A stretch of DNA of 64,000 nucleotides. It comes from UBA5070 sp035352895. Its GTDB lineage: Bacteria; Fibrobacterota; Fibrobacteria; UBA5070. The stretch spans positions 1 to 64,000 of the forward strand of contig DAOPYN010000015.1 in the NCBI GenBank assembly GCA_035352895.1, in the 5' to 3' direction. Below are positions 9,225 to 16,435 of the stretch, one piece after another (positions within the stretch are counted from its first letter, which is position 1; each line of letters starts with the position of its first letter). The position numbers and the translations under genes are program-made. The notes under the pieces were generated by a model that was given only the letters and a program-made list of their open reading frames with translations, did not search any database and was not told the origin of the DNA.

Positions 9225-10484
9225 TTGGCTGCGACGATGGGAACCCGGAGCTTCTTCCTAAGCTACCTCCTGGAGACTCCGCTGGAGCTCCCCGACGGCA
9301 GCAGGGTTAAGCTGCGCGAAGTCTGGGCCACCACCGACGACACCCCCAAGGTGGCCTGCGTGACCGTCAAGCTCGCCCAGGGAATCCACCGGATCCCCTG
9401 GGAAGACCTCGAGCTGGTCAAGATCGATTCCGGCAAATACACCCTGCGTTCGCGATCGGAAGGCGCCCCTTCCCTGGAAGGCACCGAGGATCTCATCCAG
9501 ATCCGCAAGCACATCCTGGACCGGCAGATCGTCGATCTGGACGGTGCCAAGGTGGTGCGTGTCAACGACGTGCGATTGGCCCAGGTCCGCGACGGTCTGT
9601 TCCTGGTTGCGGTGGACGTCAGCTTCACCGCCCTGCTGCGCAGGCTCGGCGCCGAACTCCTGGCCCGACGCATCTTCTCCGGCAAGCTCCTGCCCATGTA
9701 CATCCCCTGGAGCGAAGTCCAGGCCTTCGTCCCTTCCAAGACAGGCGCCATGAGGCTCGCCTCCAGCGCCGAGCGACTCAAGACCCTCCACCCATCGGAA
9801 CTGGCCGACATCATCGAGGACCTGGACGCGGCGACCCAGGTGGCCATCTTGGACGCCCTCGGCGAGGACAGTGTCGCCGAGGTGATCGAAGAGATGGAGC
9901 CGGAAGCCCAGGTCAGCATCCTTTCGCGGATGGGCGTGGAGAAGGCCGCCGACGTCCTGGAGCAGATGGACGCCGACGAGGTCGCCGACATCATCGACGA
10001 CCTCCCGGCCAAGCAGGCCGAGGACATCCTCCAGGAGATGGAAGGAGAGGCTTCCGCGGAAGTCCGCGAGCTCCTGGAATACGGCGGCAACCAGGTGGGC
10101 GCGCTCATGTCCAAGGATTACGTGTCCATGCCCGCCACCGCCACCGCCGAAGCCACATTGACGGCTCTCCGGAAGGACCGTCCCGCACCCAAGCACGCCA
10201 TGGCGGTGTTCGGCCTCGACGACAAATCCCGTCTCTCCGTCGTGGTCCCCCTGACCGACCTGGTGATGGCCGAACCGACCACTCCCCTGGCCGAGCTGGG
10301 AATGGAACGCCTCGTGTGCGTGCGCGACGTGGACCCGATCTCGGAGGTCGTGGAGATCCTGGAACGCTACCGGTCGCTGGTGGTCCCCGTGCTGGACGCC
10401 GACGGGTTGCTGGTCGGAGTCGTCACCATCGACGACATCCTGGACGACCTCATCAAGGCCGGCGGCAGGAGGTTGCGCGGATGA
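9225..10484 (+). CDS. MgtE N-terminal/CBS-domain cytosolic protein
   Basis: About 419 residues. An N-terminal PRC-barrel-like part (FFLSYLLETPLELPDGSRVKLREVW and a related repeat) is followed by the superhelical MgtE N domain (about residues 180-300: HPSELADIIEDLDAATQVAIL, then repeats with ADVLEQM and ADIIDDLPAKQAEDIL). A CBS pair ends near TIDDILDDL. The transmembrane pore of MgtE is absent. In MgtE these cytosolic domains sense Mg2+ and gate the pore. Here the pore role is likely supplied by the next gene, whose ATG overlaps this stop (ATGA). Start choice: TTG at 9225 has GGAGGG six bases upstream; ATG at 9237 is the alternative; a TTG at 9147 is unlikely. Confidence 0.88.
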   Translation: MAATMGTRSFFLSYLLETPLELPDGSRVKLREVWATTDDTPKVACVTVKLAQGIHRIPWEDLELVKIDSGKYTLRSRSEGAPSLEGTEDLIQIRKHILDRQIVDLDGAKVVRVNDVRLAQVRDGLFLVAVDVSFTALLRRLGAELLARRIFSGKLLPMYIPWSEVQAFVPSKTGAMRLASSAERLKTLHPSELADIIEDLDAATQVAILDALGEDSVAEVIEEMEPEAQVSILSRMGVEKAADVLEQMDADEVADIIDDLPAKQAEDILQEMEGEASAEVRELLEYGGNQVGALMSKDYVSMPATATAEATLTALRKDRPAPKHAMAVFGLDDKSRLSVVVPLTDLVMAEPTTPLAELGMERLVCVRDVDPISEVVEILERYRSLVVPVLDADGLLVGVVTIDDILDDLIKAGGRRLRG

Positions 10485-11725
10485 GGCTGCGCAAGCCAGG
10501 CTGGTGGGCCACGTTGATCGCGTTCCTGGCCGTGCTGGGACCCGGGATCGTGACCGGTTCGGTGGACAACGACGCCGGCGGGATCACCACCTACTCCGTG
10601 GCCGGCGCCCGCTACGGCTACCATCTGCTGTGGACCCTGGGGCCGGCCTTCCTGGTGCTCCTGGTGGTCCAGGAAATGAACGCCCGCATGGGGGTCGTGA
10701 CCGGCAAGGGGCTCGCCGACCTCATCCGCGAGAACGCCGGCGTGAAGCTCACCTTCCTGATCTTCACGGGAATGCTCTTCGTGGACATCGGGAACACCAT
10801 GACGGAATTCGCCGGCGTGGCGGGAGCCATGGAGATCTTCGGGGTGTCCAAGTACATCTCGGTGCCGCTGGCGGCGGTGGCGGTCTGGTTCCTGGTGACC
10901 AAGGGGACCTACAAGCTGGCGGAACGGATCTTCCTGATCTTCTCGGCGTTTCTCCTCACCTACGTGGTGTCGGCGGTCCTGGCCAAACCCGACTGGGGCG
11001 CGGTGGGCCTGGCCATCGTGCACCCCAAGCTCCAGACGGACACGTCCTACATCTCGATGGTGATCGGGCTGGTGGGCACCACGGTCGCTCCTTGGATGCA
11101 GTTCTACATGCAGTCCTCGGTGATCGAGAAGGGCCTGAAGCTGGAGGACTGGAAGCTCACCCTGGCCGACGTGGTGGTGGGATGCCTGCTCACCGTGGTG
11201 GTGGCCTTCTTCATCATGGTGGCCTGCGCCAGCACGCTGCATGTGCACGGCATCCAGATCGAGAAGGCCTCCGACGCCGCCCGGGCGCTGGCTCCCCTGG
11301 CGGGAGAGGCCGCATCGTTCGTGTTCGCAGGTGGACTGTTCGTGGCCTCGGTGTTCGCCGCGACCATCCTTCCCGTCACCACCTCCTTCTACATCTGCGA
11401 GGCCTTCGGATTCGAGGCCGGCATCGACAAGACCATCCGCCAGGCGCCGCAGTTCTACGGCCTGTTCACCACCATCCTGGCGGTGGGCGTGGCGATCGTC
11501 CTGATCCCGGGAATTCCGCTCATCCGCATCTCGCTTCTCTCGCAGGTGATCAACGGCCTCCTGCTTCCCGTGATCCTGGTCTGCATGATGCTCCTGGTGA
11601 ACGACCCCGAAATCATGGGCAAGCACGTGAATGGCCGGGTCTCGAACGTGGTGGGATGGACCACGGTGGGAACGCTCGCGGTCCTCTCGCTGTTCCTGGT
11701 CAGCAGGACGCTGCTGGGAATCTGA
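10481..11725 (+). CDS. NRAMP-family divalent-metal transporter, likely NRMT-like (Mg2+)
   Basis: A 414-residue integral membrane protein with about eleven hydrophobic segments and NRAMP signatures at the start (GPGIVTGSVDNDAGGITT) and middle. In manganese/iron NRAMPs helix 1 carries DPGN and helix 6 carries MPH. Here helix 1 reads VDNDAGG and helix 6 reads VAPWMQFYMQS, so the metal-selecting methionine position appears to be Ala. That substitution is a feature reported for NRAMP-related Mg2+ transporters. Together with the coupled MgtE_N/CBS gene this supports Mg2+ uptake, by inference. Its 3' end overlaps the convergent DTW-domain gene by 26 bases. Confidence 0.88.
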   Translation: MRLRKPGWWATLIAFLAVLGPGIVTGSVDNDAGGITTYSVAGARYGYHLLWTLGPAFLVLLVVQEMNARMGVVTGKGLADLIRENAGVKLTFLIFTGMLFVDIGNTMTEFAGVAGAMEIFGVSKYISVPLAAVAVWFLVTKGTYKLAERIFLIFSAFLLTYVVSAVLAKPDWGAVGLAIVHPKLQTDTSYISMVIGLVGTTVAPWMQFYMQSSVIEKGLKLEDWKLTLADVVVGCLLTVVVAFFIMVACASTLHVHGIQIEKASDAARALAPLAGEAASFVFAGGLFVASVFAATILPVTTSFYICEAFGFEAGIDKTIRQAPQFYGLFTTILAVGVAIVLIPGIPLIRISLLSQVINGLLLPVILVCMMLLVNDPEIMGKHVNGRVSNVVGWTTVGTLAVLSLFLVSRTLLGI

Positions 11726-12542
11726 GGGGCTCCGGGGAGCGGACGTCCTCGATCCCGAAAAGTTCCCTGGCGATGTTCCGGATCCCGACGCACTGGTCGT
11801 CGGTGAATCCCGAGAGCATCGCGAGACGTTCGACGGGCGTCCTCCGGAACAGGAGGGCTTCCAGGAAGGCCATGTTGAACGCATCCTCGCGGCAGTGCTT
11901 GCGGCGACCGGGACGGTTGTTGATCCGCTGGAAGTCCAATTGGCGGTCCACCATCCGGTCGAACAGATCCAGAAGCTCCTGGTACCGCGAAGGATCCCGG
12001 TCGATGGCCCGCAGCGCGGTCACCGTGGCCTCGATGGTGGAGATGAATTCGTCCTTGGGCTCCTTGCGGATCCGGTAGTTGCTGGGCCGTTCGGGAACGA
12101 ACGCGTAGTGGGGGAATTCCAGGAGGCTCGGCGAGAGGTAGATCATCTTCCGGGCTTCCCGCCAGGTTCCGTCGATGATCACGAGGGTTTCCAGGTCCGG
12201 CGGAGCCTGGTCCAGCTGCTTGGCGCGGGGCGAGGGGAACAGGATTCCCACTCGTTCGCGCCGCTCCAGGAGGTCCTGGACCACCTTGGTCCCGTCGAAC
12301 CGCAGTCCATGGACCAACCGGGATCGGGAGAGGCTCAGGTGGGCCAACCGCGCGGTGTTGAAAGGCATCTTGCGCTCGTTGGGATGCTGCAGAAACAGGA
12401 TCTCGACGCGGTTTTCCACCGTCCGCACGTGGTTGCACAGGCAGAGGATGCGGGTGCGCCAGCACCGGTAGCAGAACGGACGCCACCGGTCGGTGGACGG
12501 ATCCTGTCCCACAGCGGACCGATCGGAGACGGATGGGTTCAC
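11700..12542 (-). CDS. DTW-domain tRNA-uridine aminocarboxypropyltransferase
   Basis: A 280-residue protein with the DTW/TapT signatures: N-terminal zinc-type cysteines (CYRCWRTRILCLC), LFLQHPNE, the catalytic DGTWREAR segment and YRIRKEP. These enzymes transfer the 3-amino-3-carboxypropyl group of S-adenosylmethionine to uridine in tRNA (acp3U). The region after YRIRKEP contains long helices (EATVTALRAIDRD, DLFDRMVDRQLDFQ) usual for the family. Start is GTG at 12542, overlapping the upstream stop (GTGA). Last gene of the ribB-cvfB-DTW run, and convergent with the NRAMP gene. Confidence 0.88.
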   Translation of the reverse strand: MNPSVSDRSAVGQDPSTDRWRPFCYRCWRTRILCLCNHVRTVENRVEILFLQHPNERKMPFNTARLAHLSLSRSRLVHGLRFDGTKVVQDLLERRERVGILFPSPRAKQLDQAPPDLETLVIIDGTWREARKMIYLSPSLLEFPHYAFVPERPSNYRIRKEPKDEFISTIEATVTALRAIDRDPSRYQELLDLFDRMVDRQLDFQRINNRPGRRKHCREDAFNMAFLEALLFRRTPVERLAMLSGFTDDQCVGIRNIARELFGIEDVRSPEPLRFPAASC

Positions 12543-13381
12543 GGCTTGGGAGGCAGCAAGGTGACCTTGGCCCACGACATGGTGATCTTCTCCTGCCGAA
12601 AGAGCGATCCCAGCGCCCTCTTGAACTGCTTCTTGCTCATCCCGAAGGCATCGCGGATGTCCTCGGGGGGGCTCTGGTCGGTGAGCTCCATGGACCCGCC
12701 GTGCTCGCGGAGGTAGGTCAGGATCTGTTCGGCTCCCTCGTCGATGGCCAGGACACCCCGGGGCTGCAGGGCCAGATCGATCTTCCCGTCGTCGCGGATG
12801 TTGCGGATCCATCCGCGGCACCGGTCGCCCTTGCGCAGGGGGCGGAACACATCGGTGTGGTAGAGCATCCCCTGGTAGCGCTGGTCGATCAGGGCCACGT
12901 ACCCCAGATCCATCCGGTATAGGATCAGGAGGGATACTTCCTGGTTGGGCTCGAAGGCATCGGGGCTCTTGTCCAGGAACTGCTGGAGCTTGGTGCTGCC
13001 CGCCAGACGTCCGGTCCGATCGTCCACGTAGATGCGCACCACGTACCATTCGCCGGGCACCAACCGCACCTTCTGCTCGCGGAAGGGCACGAACAACTCG
13101 CGTGCGAGCCCCCAGTCCACGAAGCTCCCCACCTCGGTGGTGGCCGTGCAGCGCAGGAGGACGAAATCCCCGACCTCGCCGCGCGGGTGGGAGGTGGTGG
13201 CGATGATCCGTTCCTCGGAATCGAAGTAGACGAACACCTCGAGCTCGTGGCCGATTTCCGTCCCGCGCGGGACGGAATTGCCCGGAAGCAGGATCTTCCC
13301 GTGTTCCTGGCCGTCCAGGTACACCCCGAAGTCGGTGATCGAGACCACCGTGAGCGTGCTGTATCTGCCGATGGGTACCAA
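12539..13381 (-). CDS. CvfB-like S1/winged-helix RNA-binding protein
   Basis: A 280-residue protein of the CvfB family: repeated S1-like OB folds (LTVVSITDFGVYLDGQEHGKILLPG; then GSFVDWGLARELFVPF; then GYVALIDQRYQGMLYHTDVF) and a C-terminal winged helix (DAFGMSKKQFKRALGSLFRQ). Known members bind RNA and influence expression in Firmicutes; the role here is unproven. The start is TTG at 13381 with GAGG about six bases before; no in-frame ATG fits the first S1 unit. It lies 48 bases after the ribB stop and overlaps the DTW gene, so they form one operon. Confidence 0.85.
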   Translation of the reverse strand: MVPIGRYSTLTVVSITDFGVYLDGQEHGKILLPGNSVPRGTEIGHELEVFVYFDSEERIIATTSHPRGEVGDFVLLRCTATTEVGSFVDWGLARELFVPFREQKVRLVPGEWYVVRIYVDDRTGRLAGSTKLQQFLDKSPDAFEPNQEVSLLILYRMDLGYVALIDQRYQGMLYHTDVFRPLRKGDRCRGWIRNIRDDGKIDLALQPRGVLAIDEGAEQILTYLREHGGSMELTDQSPPEDIRDAFGMSKKQFKRALGSLFRQEKITMSWAKVTLLPPKP

Positions 13382-13429
13382 GGTTCGCCTCAGGATGTGG
13401 TTCGCATGGATGGTGCCGGGTCCGCGGGA

Positions 13430-14599
13430 TCAGGCCAGAAGCTGCTGGAATCGCTCCAGGAAATCGCCGATCCCATCCGTCGCCCGCGTGGTGTACGGCT
13501 CGAACCCTTCCACGGAGAGACCGTAGCCGTGCAATCCGGTGATCTTGCGGGGGCGGTTGGTCAGGAGACGGAGACGGCGCACGCCCAACTGCGACAGGAT
13601 CTGCGCACCGATGCCGAAGGTCTGGTTGTCGGGAACGAGGCCTCCGGACTCGGACTCCACCGCGATGGGAGGAAGTCCCGGGACGTTGCCTCCCGGGCCG
13701 GGCAGGGTCTGCAGAAGCAGGAACACGCCTCCCGCCTGGCTCACCCGGTCCAGGGCGGCGTGGATCTGCATGAGCTCCCCCACCGCCGACCCCAGTCCCC
13801 ATCCGGCCTGGGATTCGGCCTGGACGCGGACGGGAACCTCCGAGAGGGAATCCACCGCCCCGGCCACCACGGCCACATGGCGGTACCCGCGCACACCGTC
13901 GCGCCAACGGGAAACCCGCAGGTCGCGCCCTTCCCAGTGGACGGTCTCCTCGGATTCCATCTTCACCAGGATCTCGGTGCGACGCCGGTATTCGATCAGA
14001 TCGGCGGTGGAGCAGATGGGCAGGCCGAACCGGTCCGCGTAGGTGCGCAACTCGGCCAGACGCATCATGGTGCCGTCGTCGGCCATGATCTCGCAGATCA
14101 CCCCCGCGGGAGCACGCCGGGCGATGCGGGCCAGGTCCACCGAGGCTTCCGTCTGCCCGGCGCGCACCAGCACGCCGCCATCGCGTGCCACCAGCGGGAA
14201 CATGTGACCCGGAACCACCAGGTCGTCCCAGGTGGTGGCGGGATCCACCAGGGTCCGCACCGTCTGGGAGCGATCCGCCGCGGAGATCCCCGTGGTGGTG
14301 CCCCGGCGGGCCTCCACCGACACGGTGAACGCCGTCTGCAACGGCGCGGTGTTGTGCCGGGTCATCATGGGAATCTGCAGCGCCTTCACACGGTCTTCCG
14401 TGAGGCTGCAGCAGATCAGGCCACGGCCGTGGGTGGCCATGAAGTTGATGGCATCGGGAGTGCAGGCGTCGGCGGCGATCACCAGATCGCCTTCGTTCTC
14501 GCGGTCCTCGTCGTCGACGACCACGCACATCTTCCCCTGGCGGATGGCCTCGATGGAGGCTTCGACCGGGTCCAGAAGGGATTCTCTCTGTAGGCTCAT
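13430..14599 (-). CDS. ribB: DHBP synthase with degenerate GTP-cyclohydrolase-II-like tail (RibBX type)
   Basis: A 389-residue protein for riboflavin synthesis. Residues 1-205 are 3,4-dihydroxy-2-butanone-4-phosphate synthase, with the acidic loop DDEDRENEGD, HGRGLICC, RHNTAPLQTAFTVSV, and GHMFPLVARDGGVL. Residues 210-389 align to GTP cyclohydrolase II (IGAQILSQLGVRRLRLLTNRPRK, LHGYGLSVEGFEP). However, the zinc-binding cysteines (normally in a C-x-GD-x-GS-x-CDCG stretch) are absent, the region reading AGWGLGSAVGELMQIHAALD, and RQEGRGIGL is also lost. The tail is therefore probably non-catalytic, as in described RibBX proteins, and a separate ribA is expected elsewhere. ATG at 14597-14599 has TATTAT eight bases upstream and no Shine-Dalgarno sequence. 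Confidence 0.9.
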   Translation of the reverse strand: MSLQRESLLDPVEASIEAIRQGKMCVVVDDEDRENEGDLVIAADACTPDAINFMATHGRGLICCSLTEDRVKALQIPMMTRHNTAPLQTAFTVSVEARRGTTTGISAADRSQTVRTLVDPATTWDDLVVPGHMFPLVARDGGVLVRAGQTEASVDLARIARRAPAGVICEIMADDGTMMRLAELRTYADRFGLPICSTADLIEYRRRTEILVKMESEETVHWEGRDLRVSRWRDGVRGYRHVAVVAGAVDSLSEVPVRVQAESQAGWGLGSAVGELMQIHAALDRVSQAGGVFLLLQTLPGPGGNVPGLPPIAVESESGGLVPDNQTFGIGAQILSQLGVRRLRLLTNRPRKITGLHGYGLSVEGFEPYTTRATDGIGDFLERFQQLLA

Positions 14600-14607
14600 G
14601 GTGGCGA

Positions 14608-14613
14608 ATAATA
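14608..14613 (-). promoter_or_regulatory. -10 element (TATTAT) for ribB
   Basis: On the minus strand TATTAT lies eight bases before the ribB ATG, so the transcript would start at or next to the start codon. No convincing -35 was found. It is nearly back-to-back with the TACATC element of trmFO at 14637-14642. Confidence 0.45.
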
Positions 14614-14653
14614 CGTCCGGACCGCGGGGGATTGCTACATCGTTCGCCTCGAC

Positions 14654-15988
14654 ATGGAAAACAGACCCATCCAGATCATCGGAGGCGGCCTGGCCGGTTG
14701 CGAAGCCGCCCTCACGCTCGCCAAGCACGGCCACCAGGTGGAACTCTGGGAGATGCGTCCCTCCGTGCCCACTCCCGCGCATTCCACCGACCGGCTGGCC
14801 GAGCTGGTCTGCTCCAACAGCTTCAAGGGTCTGGGACTGGCTTCGGCCCACGGCCTGGCCAAGGAAGAATTGTCCATCCTGGGCTCCAGCCTCCTTCCCC
14901 TGGCGTTCCAGGCCCGGGTCCCGGCCGGCGAATCGCTGGCCATCGACCGCGATCGCTTTTCCCATCTGGTGGAATCCGCGCTGGAGGCGATGCCCAACGT
15001 GACCATCCGACGCGAAGAAGCCACCTCCATCGATCCCGACCGCTGGACCCTGGTGGCCGCCGGCCCCTTGGCTTCCGATGCCATCCATGCACGGCTCGCC
15101 GAGCTGGTGGGTGGCTCGCGGATGTCGTTCTTCGACGCCATCGCTCCCATCGTGGCCGCCGATTCCCTGGACTGGGACCAATGCTGGAAGGCAAACCGCT
15201 GGGACAAGGGAGACGGCGCCGATTTCATCAACTGCCCGCTGGACCGGCCCACCTACGAGGCCTTCGTGGCGGGTCTGGTGGAAGCCGATCGCGTGGAGCC
15301 CAAGCCGTTCGAGCCCAAGGAACTGTTCGAAGGCTGCCTGCCCATCGAGGAAATGGCCCGTCGTGGCCTGGAAACCCTCCGCCACGGCCCCATGCGCCCC
15401 ATCGGCCTGGACAATCCCAAGACCGGACGCCGCCCCTGGGCGGCCCTCCAGCTGCGCGCCGAAAACGATGCGGGGACCCTCTACAACCTGGTGGGATGCC
15501 AGACCCGGCTGAAGTGGCCCGAGCAGAAACGACTGTTCTCCATGATCCCGGCGCTTGCCAACGCCGAATTCGTCCGGCTGGGATCCATGCACCGCAATTC
15601 GTTCGTGGAAAGTCCGGCGGTGCTTGCGCGGGATTTCTCGCTCGGCGCGCATCCGAACGTGTTCCTGGCCGGCCAGATCACCGGTGCGGAAGGCTATACG
15701 GAGGCCTTGGCCACCGGATGGTACGCCGCCACCCAGATGCACCACCGCATCCGGTCGGGAACGCCCAGGCCACTTCCCGACCAGACGGCGCTGGGGAGCC
15801 TGGTGCGGTTCTTGACCACCCCACGTGGCCCCGAGGCTCCGGGTTTCCAGCCCATGAACATGAATTTCGGGCTCCTGCCCGAACCGACCTTTCCCCAAGG
15901 CTCCCGCAAGAAGGACAAGGGGCTGCGCAAGTCCCTCCAGGCCCAGGCCGCCTTGGTGGCGGCGCAGGAGTGGGTGGCCGGAGCCTAG
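14654..15988 (+). CDS. trmFO: Methylenetetrahydrofolate-tRNA-(uracil-5-)-methyltransferase
   Basis: A 444-residue folate- and FAD-dependent enzyme that makes ribothymidine at position 54 of tRNA. The N-terminal FAD motif is IIGGGLAGCEAALTLA. Family blocks follow: EMRPSVPTPAHSTD, LAELVCSNSFKG, KEELSILGS, AIDRDRFS, FINCPLD, the FEGCLPIE segment with its conserved Cys, and the C-terminal GQITGAEGYTEALATG and PMNMNFGLLPE. Length is normal. There is no Shine-Dalgarno; TACATC lies 11 bases before the ATG. Divergent from ribB with only 54 bases between them. Confidence 0.96.
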   Translation: MENRPIQIIGGGLAGCEAALTLAKHGHQVELWEMRPSVPTPAHSTDRLAELVCSNSFKGLGLASAHGLAKEELSILGSSLLPLAFQARVPAGESLAIDRDRFSHLVESALEAMPNVTIRREEATSIDPDRWTLVAAGPLASDAIHARLAELVGGSRMSFFDAIAPIVAADSLDWDQCWKANRWDKGDGADFINCPLDRPTYEAFVAGLVEADRVEPKPFEPKELFEGCLPIEEMARRGLETLRHGPMRPIGLDNPKTGRRPWAALQLRAENDAGTLYNLVGCQTRLKWPEQKRLFSMIPALANAEFVRLGSMHRNSFVESPAVLARDFSLGAHPNVFLAGQITGAEGYTEALATGWYAATQMHHRIRSGTPRPLPDQTALGSLVRFLTTPRGPEAPGFQPMNMNFGLLPEPTFPQGSRKKDKGLRKSLQAQAALVAAQEWVAGA

Positions 15989-16435
15989 CAGGCTGCGCGA
16001 GACGGACCTTCTGCCCTTTCTCAACAGAACCAGCGCGCTCCACCCGACCAGCGAAGCGGCGTCGGGGAACCGGCAACCAAATGCCGCCCCACGGCGAGCG
16101 AAGCAATGCCGTGAATTGGCAATCGAATGCAGTGAATGCTATTGCCGAATTGTGGGGTCCAGGGGGCGAGGTTCATCGCAGGCCGTGGGCCAGGCCCCTC
16201 CGGCCTGCGCCGGAGGGGGTGAACACCCGCATCGCAGCGAAGCTGCGCAAAGCCCCACGGCCGGAGAGTCCGAGCCCCCTGGTGCCCGGGATTGCAAAGG
16301 GCCGTGGCAGTACGGTCCTTTGCCCCGAGGAGGTACAGGAGGAGCGGGAAGCGTCCTTCTGTAAAGGAGCACAGGACGCAAGTCCTTAGAAAGAGAAAAG
16401 CCCCGCGCAGCGAAAGCTATCCGCCCCCCTTCACC
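15989..16435. other. Gene-free stretch with dense predicted RNA structure
   Basis: No credible coding frame is seen between trmFO and the convergent AAA gene. The sequence holds many nested inverted repeats. Outer arms CCAGGGGGC (16159-16167) and GCCCCCTGG enclose GGCCGTGGG/CCCACGGCC. Inside these are CCCCTCCGGC-loop-GCCGGAGGGG and GCAGC-loop-GCTGC. Downstream is a separate hairpin CAAAGG..CCTTTG, and upstream GGCAAT..ATTGCC. This layout suggests a folded RNA or a decayed palindromic element rather than a simple terminator. It does not match the conserved cores of RNase P, tmRNA, SRP or 6S RNA that I know. Confidence 0.6.
16159..16283. ncRNA. Candidate structured RNA (multi-branched fold)
   Basis: Nine-base outer stem CCAGGGGGC (16159-16167) with GCCCCCTGG (ending 16282), second stem GGCCGTGGG with CCCACGGCC, then two internal hairpins: a ten-base GC stem CCCCTCCGGC/GCCGGAGGGG and GCAGC/GCTGC with a GAA loop. 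The strand is undetermined because the stems read equally well on both. No promoter was located. The fold could also be a DNA-level palindromic repeat. The call rests on hand-paired stems only. Confidence 0.35.

Noticed and set aside
13430..16024. 864-codon minus-strand frame
   Set aside because: Residues before the ribB ATG lie opposite trmFO and have shadow composition; ribB itself starts at 14599.
16159..16330. RNase P RNA or group II intron
   Set aside because: GAGAGTCCGAG resembles part of the RNase P core but the full GAGGAAAGTCC block and its 3' partner are absent; no intron domain V or reverse transcriptase is seen.
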